Source: Desulfovibrio intestinalis (GTDB lineage: Bacteria > Desulfobacterota > Desulfovibrionia > Desulfovibrionales > Desulfovibrionaceae). From it: a stretch of DNA of 64,000 bases. The DNA lies in assembly GCF_014202345.1 (NCBI RefSeq), contig NZ_JACHGO010000003.1:186001-250000 (forward strand). The letters run 5' to 3'. Both the position numbers and the translations under genes were made by a program. Shown one piece after another: positions 34,066 through 44,526 of this stretch (its first letter is position 1; every line of letters begins with the position of its first letter). The notes beneath the pieces were generated by a model, which was not told where the DNA came from, ran no database searches, and saw only the letters and a program-made list of their open reading frames with translations.

Positions 34066-34548
34066 ATGTTTAATTTTCTGCTTTCCAGAAACTTTTTATA
34101 CTTCATCGCATTTGGTGGTACAGCCGCTCTGGTGAACCTTCTCTGTGGTTATTTGCTTTATAATGCGAATCTGTTTCCCTATATCGTTTCTGTTTTTATT
34201 GCAGCCAGCGCAGGCTTGCTCGTAAATTTCATTCTGAATTACAAACTCAACTTCAAGTACAAAGGGCGCAAGCTCTCTCAGCAGTTTGGAACATTTTTGG
34301 TTGTTGCCTCAATAGGGACACTGCTGACGGCTGTTGTTGCCCATTTTTCCATGCAATTACTTCTTTTTTTCGAAATTGAAGACGTTGCCTTGGCGGGCTT
34401 TGCTGTTTCTTCGCAATTTGTAGCGCATGTTTTTTCTGTTGGCGTCATAACCATCTATTCCTTTATTGCGCACAAGTATTTTTCCTTCAATGTTGGCATA
34501 CGCAATCAATTGCGTAGAACTATCGCAAGTATAAAGAGCGGTGCATGA
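34066..34548 (+). CDS. GtrA family membrane protein
   Basis: 160 residues with four transmembrane helices. [22 protein letters not shown] near the N-terminus and [20 protein letters not shown] (the conserved NF..N..W/F-x-F element of GtrA) identify the family. GtrA-like proteins act as flippases or carriers of polyprenyl-linked sugars in surface polysaccharide modification. The TGA overlaps the next ATG by 4 bp, so it is coupled to the flavoprotein. Confidence 0.85.
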   Translation: MFNFLLSRNFLYFIAFGGTAALVNLLCGYLLYNANLFPYIVSVFIAASAGLLVNFILNYKLNFKYKGRKLSQQFGTFLVVASIGTLLTAVVAHFSMQLLLFFEIEDVALAGFAVSSQFVAHVFSVGVITIYSFIAHKYFSFNVGIRNQLRRTIASIKSGA

Positions 34549-36098
34549 AAAGTATCATCATTGTCGGAGCTGGTCCTGCCGGACTGACGGCAGCCTATGA
34601 CCTTCTTGTTAAAAACAGTGAAGTAGACGTCATTGTTATTGAAGAAACACAGGAAATTGGCGGTATTTCAAGAACCGTATGCCACAACGGCAACCGTATG
34701 GATATTGGCGGGCACAGGTTTTTTTCCAAAGATCAGACGATAATGGACTGGTGGAAAAAAATGTTGCCCTTGCAGGGCGCTCCTGCCAAGGATGACCTGA
34801 TACTGCATCGGGAGCGCGCTCTTGCCCCCGGCGGGCCTGATCCGGAAACTGAAAACAGGGTTATGCTGTTGCGTGACCGTGTTTCAAGAATTTACTTTGC
34901 CAAGCGCTTTTTCGACTATCCGCTCAGCCTCAAGATGGCGACTTTTCTTAACATGGGACTGTTGCGCACCATGCGAGCCGGGTTTTCTTACCTGTGGTCC
35001 TGCGTGTTCAAGCGGCAGGAAAAATCGCTGGAAGATTTTTATATCAACCGGTTTGGGCGTGAGCTTTATTCAATGTTTTTTGAATCCTACACCACCAAGG
35101 TCTGGGGGCGGCATCCTTCACAGCTCGCCGCCGATTGGGGTGCTCAGAGGGTCAGGGGCCTTTCTGTCTTCAAGCTTTTACTGGACAGCGTCAAAAAGGC
35201 CCTGGGACAGAAAGACAGCGGAAAAGCTGAAACGTCACTGATTGAAGAATTTTGGTATCCCAAATTTGGCCCGGGCCAGCTGTGGGAACAGGTGGCCGCC
35301 GATATCGAGTCTATGGGCGGTAAGATTTTGAAAGGATACACGGCAAGACGTATCCTTTGTAAGGATGGCAACGTCACTGGTGTGGCTTGTGACACCGCCG
35401 AAGGCACACAGGTTATTGAGGCCGATACCGTAATATCATCCATGCCGCTCAAAGATCTGATGCAGGCCATGAGCAACGTGGAAATTCCACAAGATGTGGC
35501 CCGTGTAGCCGCTGGCTTGCCCTATCGGGACTTCATCACGGTAGGGTTGCTTGTACAGCGCTTCAAACTGAAAAACACCACCGCCATGAAGACCTTGGGC
35601 AATATTGTGCCCGATTGCTGGATATATGTGCAGGAACCCGAAGTTCAGGTCGGGAGGCTGCAAATATTCAACAACTGGTCACCTTATCTGGTCAAGGACC
35701 CTGAGAATACGGTATGGGTTGGAATGGAATATTTCTGCTCTGAAGGTGACAGCTTCTGGCAGCTTTCTGAGCAGGAACTCATCAATCGCGCAATTGATGA
35801 AATGGTCACTATGAATATTATCAGCCGCGAAGATGTGCTTGATATGCATTGCGAAAAGGTCAAGAAAGCCTACCCCGCATATTTTGATACCTATGAAGAG
35901 ATTGAAACGCTTCGCCGCTGGCTGACCGGAGTGGGCGGGCTTTACTGCGTTGGCCGCAATGGTCAGCACAGATATAATAATATGGACCATTCCATGCTTA
36001 CATCTTTTTTCTGCGTGGACCATATCCTGGGCAGTAATGTCAGCAAGCATGATATTTGGAAAGTTAACGCTGAAAGCGAATATCATGAAGAAAAATAG
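34545..36098 (+). CDS. FAD-dependent oxidoreductase, UDP-galactopyranose mutase/amine oxidase superfamily
   Basis: 517 residues. The dinucleotide loop [17 protein letters not shown] is at the N-terminus, followed by [13 protein letters not shown] and [12 protein letters not shown], the glycine-His motif typical of UDP-galactopyranose-mutase-like proteins. [20 protein letters not shown] and [13 protein letters not shown] segments ([11 protein letters not shown]) support the superfamily; the C-terminus ([18 protein letters not shown]) closes the FAD site. Downstream of GtrA and upstream of a GT-C enzyme, it probably modifies a lipid-linked or surface sugar. Reaction not determinable. Confidence 0.8.
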   Translation: MKSIIIVGAGPAGLTAAYDLLVKNSEVDVIVIEETQEIGGISRTVCHNGNRMDIGGHRFFSKDQTIMDWWKKMLPLQGAPAKDDLILHRERALAPGGPDPETENRVMLLRDRVSRIYFAKRFFDYPLSLKMATFLNMGLLRTMRAGFSYLWSCVFKRQEKSLEDFYINRFGRELYSMFFESYTTKVWGRHPSQLAADWGAQRVRGLSVFKLLLDSVKKALGQKDSGKAETSLIEEFWYPKFGPGQLWEQVAADIESMGGKILKGYTARRILCKDGNVTGVACDTAEGTQVIEADTVISSMPLKDLMQAMSNVEIPQDVARVAAGLPYRDFITVGLLVQRFKLKNTTAMKTLGNIVPDCWIYVQEPEVQVGRLQIFNNWSPYLVKDPENTVWVGMEYFCSEGDSFWQLSEQELINRAIDEMVTMNIISREDVLDMHCEKVKKAYPAYFDTYEEIETLRRWLTGVGGLYCVGRNGQHRYNNMDHSMLTSFFCVDHILGSNVSKHDIWKVNAESEYHEEK

Positions 36099-36235
36099 GA
36101 AATCTATGGAGCCTCTGATGCCGCTGGGGAGGCTTGGGTTATGTATCAGGCAGGAAAGGCCGCCTACCGGAAAGCGTAGAATGTCCAAAGCAACACGGTT
36201 TGTGGCGCAGTACCTGCTTGGCCTGTCATTTTAGT

Positions 36236-37678
36236 ATGGATGCCAAACCAGCAATGATTGATGCGTCTGGCGTCAACTCAGCAGACATGAGGCCGTCAGT
36301 CTTTTTTCTTTGTGTATTCCTTTTTTGCGCCAGCCTGCTTATTCTGGGGTATTCCGTAATCTTTAGCCCGCTGGATCATGACGAATACGAACATTTGTAT
36401 TCCGCATACCTGATGTTGCAAGGGCAAATTCCCTATAGAGACTTTTTTCAGCACCACCATTTTTTATATTGGATTTTTCTTGCTCCTTTTGTAAAAAACT
36501 TTCCAGATACATACTATCTCCTTTATATCGGCCGCAGTTTGTCGCTTTGCGCACTACTTATAACGGCTTTTTATACATATAAGATATCGATATTGAAAGG
36601 AGGCGACAAGAAGAGTGTCTTTCTTTTTGTTACCGTACTGTTAAGTATAGATATGATCGTTCATTCAAGTCTTTTGGTGAGACCTGATATATTTATGGTG
36701 GGCGCATTTTTTTCAGGCCTGTATTATTACATTATCTATCTGAAAAATAAAAACCTACTGTGTTTAGTTCTTTCTTTTCTGCTCTTTTTTGCATCCTTTC
36801 TGTTTCTTCAAAAAGCCGTCTTTCTTCTTTTTGGTTTCTGCCTCTGCGCAATCTACCAGCTCTATAAGAAAGAACTTTACCTTCGGGATTTTTTGATAGC
36901 TTTGGTGCTTCCTCTTTCGGTGCTTGGCTATCTGCTGTATTTCATGTCGGAAGAGCACGTGCTTGTAGATTATTTTGAGTTGAACTGGCTGTTCAATTTT
37001 AAAATTTCAATGGTTTACGGGTGGGTTCGGTTGAAGCTTCCCCTGTTTTTCTGCAGCATATCTCTCATTATAGCGGAAGTAAGAATCATAAAAAGAGCTC
37101 CATTCCAGTTTACTTCAATAATTTTTCTGGGATTCTGCGTTTTCTTTGCTCTTTTGCCCACGCCATACGAGCAATATTACATTCCGCTCTTTCCTTTCCT
37201 AGTCATAACTCTTTCAAGCAGCTTCAGCATACTGCAGGATCGCAAGATTAAAAATGCGATTGTTGCCTTGCTTCTTCTTCTTGTTTTTTACAATGCTGTT
37301 CAAAATGTAAGCAGCTTTGTAATGGATGGCATGGATGGGTGTGTTAAGCGGCAATATGACATAGTGTTGCGCGTTACCAGCGAAGATGAAGAGATTTTGG
37401 GCAGCCACGAAGTCTGCCCTGTCCGGCGGGATGTTCAGGGATATTACTGGCATAATTTAGAATTAAGCCAACTTGACACGGAGCATTTTTCCAGAGGCAA
37501 GGAACTTTACGATATTCCCGAGCTTATCATGGCAAAATCACCAAAGGTTCTTTGGGTTGATTTTGTGGACGGCTATTTTAATGACAGCGGGTTTAAGGAT
37601 TTTATTGAGCAGAATTACACCAAGATTTGCAATATTTATGTTGCTAAAAGTATTCCGCCTGAAGTGTATCAAAATTAG
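36236..37678 (+). CDS. GT-C-type membrane glycosyltransferase
   Basis: 480 residues, about eleven hydrophobic helices. After the first helix, SPLDHDEYEHLYSAYLMLQG has the Asp-Glu pair that marks the active loop of GT-C enzymes (here DHDEYEH), followed by IPYRDFFQHHHFLYWIFLAP. The C-terminal 110 residues are soluble and external. The gene is AT rich compared with its neighbours. Start uncertain: ATG 36236 lacks a clear ribosome site; TTG 36134 in frame is an alternative. Last gene of the GtrA set. Confidence 0.7.
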   Translation: MDAKPAMIDASGVNSADMRPSVFFLCVFLFCASLLILGYSVIFSPLDHDEYEHLYSAYLMLQGQIPYRDFFQHHHFLYWIFLAPFVKNFPDTYYLLYIGRSLSLCALLITAFYTYKISILKGGDKKSVFLFVTVLLSIDMIVHSSLLVRPDIFMVGAFFSGLYYYIIYLKNKNLLCLVLSFLLFFASFLFLQKAVFLLFGFCLCAIYQLYKKELYLRDFLIALVLPLSVLGYLLYFMSEEHVLVDYFELNWLFNFKISMVYGWVRLKLPLFFCSISLIIAEVRIIKRAPFQFTSIIFLGFCVFFALLPTPYEQYYIPLFPFLVITLSSSFSILQDRKIKNAIVALLLLLVFYNAVQNVSSFVMDGMDGCVKRQYDIVLRVTSEDEEILGSHEVCPVRRDVQGYYWHNLELSQLDTEHFSRGKELYDIPELIMAKSPKVLWVDFVDGYFNDSGFKDFIEQNYTKICNIYVAKSIPPEVYQN

Positions 37679-37801
37679 TTTTGTAGCGAGATTGCAAAAG
37701 CAGAAAGCTGAGATACGGGCATAGGCTTGGCAGTTTGAAATAGAATTCAGCAGACTTTAAAGTATTGAAAAAACATGCACGCAGGTTTTGCGGTGATGTC
37801 A

Positions 37802-37830
37802 ACAGGCCGTCCGGTATCCGGGCGGCCTGT
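37802..37830 (+). terminator. Intrinsic terminator of the GtrA gene set
   Basis: ACAGGCCGTCCGG pairs with CCGGGCGGCCTGT around TAT (one G-T pair), followed by CTGTTTAGATTTT. Confidence 0.75.
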
Positions 37831-38222
37831 CTGTTTAGATTTTGCGTGTTTTTCTTTCATGTAGCGCAAAAAAATTCAGATAAAGCCCGTATTAAAATTG
37901 TCAGATAAAATGGCATGTATTTCAGCATGATGGTGGCAGTGCTCTGGAATCAGATTTCAGCAATGCGAAAAGTTTTTCAGTGCTGTTTAACGAGTATGCA
38001 TTCGTAATGGTATGACATTTTACTATATAGAGAAAAATGTCACAATCTGCTGAGACTCCAATATAAATAATCGAACAATCTTGCGACATCACGATTTTTG
38101 GAATATGGTGACTACGATTCATTTTATCATCAGGGCGAGCGTTTTTTGTTCGCCAAAGCAGTTTTGCGCGGTTGTCTGCCTCGATCCCGCGCATACGATA
38201 GGCTTAAACAAGGAGAGGTCTT
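37831..38222. other. Upstream region of the formate dehydrogenase operon
   Basis: No gene. AT-rich DNA that should hold the fdh promoter. I found no convincing -24/-12 or -35/-10 pair by eye. AGGAGAGGTCTT directly precedes the fdhA ATG. Confidence 0.3.
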
Positions 38223-41200
38223 ATGAAAAGCACCCGACGGAGTTTTCTCAAAGGTGTCGGTGCGGGGGTAATATGCCTCACGCTGGGGCACCTGGGCTTC
38301 GATTTGGGCGAAGCTCAGGCTTACGCCGTTAAACTCAAGATTGAAGGGGCTCGTGAAGTATCGAGCATCTGCCCCTTTTGTTCCGTTCAGTGTCAGATCA
38401 TCGCTTATGTAAAAGACGGCAAGCTTGTCTCCACCGAAGGCGACCCGGACTTTCCCATTACCGAGGGAGCGCTGTGCGCCAAGGGCGCGGCTCTCTATTC
38501 GATGTACACAAGCGATCACCGCCTGAAAAAACCCCTGTACCGTGCTCCCCACAGCGATAAGTGGGAAGAGAAGGACTGGGACTGGACTCTTGAGCAGATT
38601 GCACGTCGCGTGAAGGACGCCCGCGACAAGGACATGATCCTCAAAAACGAAAAAGGCCAGACGGTCAACCGTCTGGAAACCATATTCTGGATGGGCACCT
38701 CGCACGCCTCCAACGAGGAATGCGCCGTTATCCATCAAGCCTTGCGCGGCCTGGGTGTTGTCCATATGGACCACCAGGCACGGGTCTGACACAGCCCCAC
38801 TGTTGCGGCTCTGGCAGAGTCGTTCGGACGCGGTGCAATGACCAACCACTGGATCGACATCAAGAATGCCGATTCGGTGCTTATTATCGGCAGTAATGCC
38901 GCTGAACATCATCCCGTGGCTTTCAAGTGGATCATGAAAGCCAAGGACAACGGGGCCGTGCTCATGCACGTCGACCCCAAATTCTCGCGTACATCCGCCA
39001 GGTGTGATTTCCATGTGCCTCTGCGTTCCGGCACGGATATTCCCTTCCTTGGCGGCATGGTCAACTACATCCTTGAAAACGGCTGCTACCACAAAGACTA
39101 CGTCAATAACTACACTGACGCGGCTTTTGTTGTAGGCGACGGCTATGCTTTTGAAGACGGGCTTTTCAGCGGATTCAACGCAGAGGCGCGCAAGTACGAC
39201 AAAAGCTTGTGGGCCAAGGCCAAGGGCGCTGACGGCGGGCCGGTTATCGACCCCACGCATCAGAATCCCCGTTGTGTCATCAACCTTATGAAGGACCACT
39301 ATTCCCGTTACACTCTCAAGAATGTCTCTGACATCACGGGCGTGTCGCAGGAAAACCTGCTCAAGGTCTACAAGAACTTCTGCGCAACTGGCAGGCCCGA
39401 CAAGGCAGGCACCATTCTTTACGCCCTGGGCTGGACCCAGCATACCGTGGGCGTGCAGAACATCCGCCTTTCCAGCCTGGTACAGCTTCTGCTGGGCAAC
39501 ATCGGTATTGCCGGCGGCGGCATCAACGCCCTGCGCGGCGAGCCAAACGTGCAGGGGTCCACAGACCACGCCCTGCTGTACAACAATATCCCCGGGTATC
39601 ACGGCACTCCCCAGGCTCCGTGGCAGACCCTGGCCGAGTACAACAAGGCCAATACTCCTGTCACCACGCTTCCCAACAGTGCCAACTGGTGGGGCAACAG
39701 GCCAAAGTACGTAGCAAGTCTGCTCAAGGGCTGGTTCGGTGATGCCGCCACGCCTGAAAACGACTTCTGTTACGGCCTGCTGCCCAAGCTGGAGCCGGGC
39801 GAAGACTACTCGTACATGTATATCATGGACAAGATATACAATAACAAGATCAAGGGCGGCTTCATCATGGGCGTCAACCCCATGAACAGCTTCCCCAACA
39901 CCAACAAGATGCGGACGGCTCTGGACAATCTGGACTGGCTCGTCTGCTCTGAAATCCACAACTCCGAAACCACGGACAACTGGATGCGCCCCGGGGTTGA
40001 CCCCAAGACCAAGAAAACTGAAGTCTTTCTGCTGCCGTCGGCCCACCGCATTGAAAAGGCGGGAACCATCAGCAACAGCGGGCGCTGGCTCCAGTGGTTT
40101 GATAAGGCGGTAGAGCCCGGCGGCGAAGCGCGTAACTTCGCTGACGTCGTCGTGCCCCTCTTCAACACCATCCGCACGATGTACAAGCAAGAGGGCGGCG
40201 TGCTGCCCGAGCCCATCATGAAGATGCACTGGACTGACAAGTATGATCCCGAAGAATGGGCCAGGCGCATCAACGGTTTCTTCTGGGCCGACACCAAGGT
40301 AGGCGACAAGACCTACAAACGCGGCCAGCTTGTGCCCACGTTCGGCGTTTTGAAGGACGACGGCACAACTTCTTCCCTCAACTGGATATATACGGGAAGC
40401 TGGACAGAAGAAGACGGCAACAAATCGAGAAGGCGTGACCCCAGCCAGACGCCATTGCAGGCCAACATTGGCCTCTTCCCCAACTGGTCGTGGTGCTGGC
40501 CTCTCAACCGGCGCATTCTGTACAACCGCGCCTCGGTGGATGTGAACGGCAAGCCCTTCAACCCCAAGCGGGTCGTCATTGAATGGGACGGCACAAAATG
40601 GGTGGGCGACGTGCCCGACGGCCCCTGGCCGCCCATGTCTGACCCCAAGGGCAAGCTGCCCTTCATTATGGTCAAAGACGGGCACTCCCAGTTCTATGGC
40701 CCCGGACCTGCCGACGGTCCCTTCCCCGAACACTATGAACCTGCTGAAACGCCGCTGGCGAGTCATCCGTTCTCCAAGCAGCTCAGCAGCCCGGTGTACA
40801 AGTACCACAAATCGCCTATGGACCAGATCGCGCCTCCTGCCGATCCGCGTTACCCCATAGTGCTGACCACCTATAGCCTTACCGAGCACTGGTGCGGCGG
40901 CGGCGAAACCCGCAACGTGCCCAACCTGCTTGAAACCGAACCCCAGCTCTATGTGGAAATGAGCCACGAGCTGGCCAAGGAAAAAGGCATCAAAAACGGC
41001 GACGGCGTGTTGCTGGAAAGCGCGCGAGGCAAATGCGAAGCTATCGCTATGGTGACCGTGCGCATACGGCCCTTCACGATTATGGGCAAGACTGTTCACC
41101 TTGTGGGCATGCCCTTTGCCTTTGGCTGGACGACACCAAAGTGCGGCGACTCCACCAACAGGCTGACTGTGGGAGCGTATGATCCCAACACCACCATCCC

Positions 41201-41261
41201 CGAGTCCAAGGCCTGCTGCGTGAACCTGCACAAGGCCGACAAGCTGACCGAAATAGGCTAA
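38223..41261 (+). CDS. fdhA: Formate dehydrogenase alpha subunit, selenocysteine-containing
   Basis: 1012 residues when the in-frame TGA at 38787-38789 (residue 189) is read as selenocysteine. Order: Tat leader (STRRSFLKGVGAGVICLT), [4Fe-4S] site (CPFCSVQCQIIAYV...C), then the Mo/W-bis-MGD catalytic domain where DHQARV-Sec-HSPTVAALAESFGRG places Sec at the metal ligand position of FDH-N-type enzymes. NALRGEPNVQGSTDHALLY and the C-terminal LTTYSLTEHWCGGGETRN are family landmarks. It oxidises formate to CO2 (or the reverse) in the periplasm and passes electrons to FdhB. Following genes fdhB, fdhE and a cytochrome repeat the order known from the Desulfovibrio vulgaris FdhABC3 locus. Confidence 0.96.
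38787..38817 (+). promoter_or_regulatory. Selenocysteine codon and SECIS-like hairpin of fdhA
   Basis: TGA is followed after ten bases by CTGTTGCGGCTCTGGCAG (38800-38817), which closes with CTG/CAG and has a GGCTCT loop, much like the E. coli fdhF element (TTGC, GGTCT). It would recruit SelB at the UGA. Confidence 0.75.
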
Positions 41262-41310
41262 CGAGCGCGGCGCGTCCCCACGAGGGGACGCGCCCGACAA
41301 GGAGCATACT

Positions 41311-41970
41311 ATGCCGAAAACATTCTTAGTTGACACCACGCGGTGCACGGCATGTCGTGGCTGCCAGTTGGCCTGTAAAGAGTGGCACGATCTGCCCGCC
41401 AATCATACCAAGCAGCTTGGCACGCACCAGAACCCGCCCGACCTGAACCCGAACAATCTCAAGATTGTGCGCTTTCACGAATATCTGGACGAACAGGGCA
41501 ACGTGGTCTGGAACTTTTTTCCCGAACAGTGCCGCCACTGCCTGACGCCCCCCTGCGTGGATGTGGCGGATATGGCCGTACCCGGCGCAATGATTCAGGA
41601 TAAAAAAACCGGAGCCGTACTGGCCACGGAAAAATCCTCGCAACTCAGTGAGGAAGACGCCCAGGCCGTACAGGACGCATGCCCTTACAACATACCGAGG
41701 CGTGACCCCAAGAATGGCCGCCTGACCAAATGCGATATGTGCATTGACCGTGTTTCTGCGGGTATGCAGCCCATTTGCGTCAAAACCTGCCCCACAGGGG
41801 CAATGGTTTTCGGTGAGCGTGAGGAACTGCTGCCCGTTGCCAAAAAACGCCTTGAAGTTGCCAAAAAGCGCTGGCCCAAGGCCTTTCTTGCCGATATGGA
41901 AGACGTCAGCGTCATCTATCTTTTGGCAGACACAAAGGACAAGTACTACGAGTTCGCGGCCTTTATGTAG
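41311..41970 (+). CDS. fdhB: Formate dehydrogenase beta subunit, four [4Fe-4S] clusters
   Basis: 219 residues without a signal peptide, so it is exported with FdhA. Cluster cysteines: CTACRGCQLACKEW, CRHCLTPPCVDV, DACPYNIPRR and CDMCIDRV...ICVKTCPTGAM. DMAVPGA replaces the usual second-cluster ending CPTGA, a variant known in Desulfovibrio FdhB. Carries electrons from the selenoenzyme to cytochrome c3. AAGGAGCATACT precedes the ATG, 49 bp after fdhA. Confidence 0.94.
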   Translation: MPKTFLVDTTRCTACRGCQLACKEWHDLPANHTKQLGTHQNPPDLNPNNLKIVRFHEYLDEQGNVVWNFFPEQCRHCLTPPCVDVADMAVPGAMIQDKKTGAVLATEKSSQLSEEDAQAVQDACPYNIPRRDPKNGRLTKCDMCIDRVSAGMQPICVKTCPTGAMVFGEREELLPVAKKRLEVAKKRWPKAFLADMEDVSVIYLLADTKDKYYEFAAFM

Positions 41971-42281
41971 AGTGTCTCAGTCAGGTTTCAGTTTGGCATT
42001 GCTATAATTCTAAACTGAAATTATGCTGGTTTACAGCATTGTAGCTATAGCTGTATCGGCGTTTAAAGGCTGCCTGCTTACGGGCAGGCGAGAGGCTGAT
42101 AGCGCCGATACAGCTTGGCGAGGCACTTGAATACGCCCCGGCGAAATTATTTTCTCCGGCAGCAGCCCTGGCCGTCATTGCGGCCGGGAGCGGCTTTGTA
42201 TCAAGTGCGGCGTGCGGGGCTTCCCGTGCGCCGCTGTCACCTTTCGATCGGGGGCCCAGGCCTCCGGGTTTTGGAGCATCA
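41971..42281. other. Intergenic region between fdhB and fdhE with a composite hairpin
   Basis: Arms AGCTGTATCGGCG (42049-42061) and CGCCGATACAGCT (42103-42115) pair perfectly over 13 bp and contain an inner stem (GCCTGC/GGCAGGC). No T-tract follows, so it is more likely an mRNA processing or stability element that lowers distal expression than a full terminator. The fdhE frame is open upstream to about 42053 but has no start codon before 42282. Confidence 0.55.
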
Positions 42282-43265
42282 ATGGCCTCATCCTGCCAAA
42301 GCGTGGCAAAGACCCTGGCGGACGTGGCGGCGCGCCGTCCTGTTCTGGAACCCGTATTGCGGGCTTTTGAACCAATACTGGCTGCTCAGGCAGAGTTGAC
42401 TGAAGAACTGGCTGAAAGCGTACGCGCTACTGGGCTGCGCCTGCCAGAACCGCAAGCCGAGGCTCTGGAGCAAGGGCTTTCACTGCTGGCTGGCGTGTCG
42501 CTGGCTGGCCTTGCTGGCCCCCTGCGCAGCAGCGCTGAAAAGCTGCTGCCTCTGGTGGTCAGCCTTGAAGCCATGGCTCCCCATGCTGCGGCGCTTGAAG
42601 CCATGCTGCTGGCTCCGGTCAAAGCGGAATCAAAAAAGAAAAAAAGCGCGGGCGCAGTAACTGCTGACCCCCGTGAAGCTTTTGCCGAAGCAATGCTTTC
42701 CGGCAACAGTGAGGAAGAGGCACGCCTGGCCGAAGAAAACGGCCTTGACCCCTCAGTGCTTCTGTTTGCCTTCAGCTTTGTGCTGGCCCCTGTTTTGCGC
42801 ACTCTTGTGGCGCAGAGCCTGCCCGAAGAAGGCGACGCCCCCTGGGACGCCGGCAGCCGCTGGAAGCACGGGTATTGCCCGGTATGCGGCAGTTTTGCCA
42901 CCATCGGCTGGCTGGACAAGCCCATGCTGGACGAAAAAAACGCCTATCTGGCGGGCGGCGGCGGCAAAAAGCATCTGCATTGCGGCCAGTGTGGCGCTAA
43001 CTGGAAGTTCATGCGCGGCATTTGCCCTTCGTGCGGCAAGGACGGCACAGGCGTGATGGAAATGCTGCGCGAAAGCGGAGCAGCGCACGGCGAGCGGCTG
43101 GACTGGTGCACCAAGTGCAAGAGCTATTGCCCCACTGTGGACTTGCGTGAACGTGAAGGCTGGCCCGATCTGGATGCGTTGGCTCTGGGCATGATGCATC
43201 TGGACATGGTGGCGGCCCGCAAGAAATTGCGCCCGCTCAAGCCTTCGTTCTGGAATACTTTTTAG
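42282..43265 (+). CDS. fdhE: Formate dehydrogenase accessory protein FdhE
   Basis: 327 residues. The N-terminal two-thirds are helical; the C-terminal rubredoxin-like part has the zinc or iron sites YCPVCGSFATIGWL, LHCGQCGANWKFMRGICPSC and WCTKCKSYCPTVDL, which define FdhE. It is needed for maturation of exported formate dehydrogenases. TTTGGAGCATCA precedes the ATG. The insert KAESKKKKSAGAV is a charged linker. Confidence 0.92.
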   Translation: MASSCQSVAKTLADVAARRPVLEPVLRAFEPILAAQAELTEELAESVRATGLRLPEPQAEALEQGLSLLAGVSLAGLAGPLRSSAEKLLPLVVSLEAMAPHAAALEAMLLAPVKAESKKKKSAGAVTADPREAFAEAMLSGNSEEEARLAEENGLDPSVLLFAFSFVLAPVLRTLVAQSLPEEGDAPWDAGSRWKHGYCPVCGSFATIGWLDKPMLDEKNAYLAGGGGKKHLHCGQCGANWKFMRGICPSCGKDGTGVMEMLRESGAAHGERLDWCTKCKSYCPTVDLREREGWPDLDALALGMMHLDMVAARKKLRPLKPSFWNTF

Positions 43266-43763
43266 CGCGTCTTTACGGCGAAACGCCCGGGCGCTTGCAT
43301 GAGCACACGCCCGCAGTGAAGGCCCAATCGCTCTTTTGCGGACCACACCCGTAACGAGCGTGTTTTGATTGATCTGGCAGCCCCGGCATGAAACAGCAGG
43401 GGGTGCCGCGCAGACAGAACGGGCATGAATTTCACGCGCGGTAACTGCGCGCTAATTGCGCTGAAATAGCCTGAAATCGTGTCAGAAATGTTGAAACAAG
43501 GGGTTTTTGTAGCCCGGCCGGGATGAGATTTTGTGAAGCAAGCGCCGCAAAAAGCGCTTATCGCATAAAATTTTTTTTGGGCAGGAAGCGAAATCTTCTT
43601 TGTGCAATATGTTTTGAAAAGGCCGAAAGCATGCCGAACCGGGTAACCGGGAGGGAGCGCGTCCAGAGCTATGGGGCTGTGGACGAGACCCGGCGGCCGC
43701 CCGGTAAGGGCGCTCCGCATGCGCCAAGACATGAAGGTCTACTACATCAGGAGGAGCTTGTTC
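43266..43763. other. 498 bp between fdhE and the cytochrome gene
   Basis: No supported gene; a separate promoter for the cytochrome is possible. GAGGAGC at 43751-43757 is the ribosome site. Confidence 0.3.
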
Positions 43764-44207
43764 ATGAAAACCTTGGTCATCACTTTTTTTGCCCTGACTC
43801 TTTTGTGTGCCGGCGGAGCACAGGCCCGCAGCGTCAAGGAAATGTCGGAAGTAATCAAAAAACCCATTGAGATTGAAGCTTCCGGTTCCAAGCGCATGAA
43901 CGTCATGTTCCCGCACACGGCGCACAAGGGTATTTCCTGTTTTCAGTGTCACCACGAAGAAGGTGGTGATGGCCGTTATGTAGCCTGCACCGAATGCCAT
44001 GCCACGCCCGGCGCGCGTGAGCGTGACCCCATGAGCATGTTTATGGCCTTCCATTCCCAGAGCAGCGACCGCTCCTGCCTTGGCTGCCACAAGAAGCTTG
44101 CTGCTGAAAATCCCGGCAAGTTCCCGCAGTTCAAGGGCTGCCGCCCCTGCCACATGAGCCCCGCCGCGCGTGAAGCCGCCGAGGCTGCCAAGGCCGCCAA
44201 GCAGTAG
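43764..44207 (+). CDS. Tetrahaem cytochrome c3-type protein of the formate dehydrogenase operon
   Basis: 147 residues from ATG 43764. Signal peptide KTLVITFFALTLLCAGGAQA, then four CxxCH sites (CFQCH, CTECH, CLGCH, CRPCH) and distal histidines in VMFPHTAHKGISC and MAFHSQSS. The order and spacing fit the class III cytochrome c3 found as FdhC in Desulfovibrio. It would accept formate electrons in the periplasm and hand them to membrane complexes. Ala/Lys-rich C-terminus. Confidence 0.92.
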   Translation: MKTLVITFFALTLLCAGGAQARSVKEMSEVIKKPIEIEASGSKRMNVMFPHTAHKGISCFQCHHEEGGDGRYVACTECHATPGARERDPMSMFMAFHSQSSDRSCLGCHKKLAAENPGKFPQFKGCRPCHMSPAAREAAEAAKAAKQ

Positions 44208-44244
44208 TTTTGAAGCCACACAGCGGCACTTGTGCCAATGTTCG

Positions 44245-44274
44245 GATGCCGGTCAGCGTAAGCTGGCCGGCATC
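44245..44274 (+). terminator. Hairpin after the cytochrome gene
   Basis: GATGCCGGTCAGC pairs with GCTGGCCGGCATC around GTAA (one G-T pair). No T-tract follows, so termination strength is uncertain. Region 44275-44526 shows no gene. Confidence 0.5.
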
Positions 44275-44526
44275 CTGAATTACCGTGGGGTATTCTAAAG
44301 TGAAAATATTCCAGGCCGTGTCATCATAAGATGAACTTCTTGTACCACCGCAGAAAACGAACCTTTTATGCAGGCAGCATGCTGCTTTGCCCTGTATTCT
44401 GCGCATATACGCATAGAGCAAGCCTTCCTGCTGATACGTATTCTATGACAATACGCTGGAATGAAAGGATAAATCTAAAATAAAAATAGCTGAAAGGGCA
44501 CTCGTGACAGCACAGTCCAAAGCTGC

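Noticed and set aside
36107..36234. 42-codon plus-strand frame between the flavoprotein and the GT-C gene
   Set aside because: No ribosome site or family signature; probably chance.
38130..41402. 1090-codon minus-strand frame opposite the fdhA-fdhB genes
   Set aside because: Antisense shadow of a GC-rich gene; no ribosome site or domain, while the plus strand encodes a complete formate dehydrogenase.
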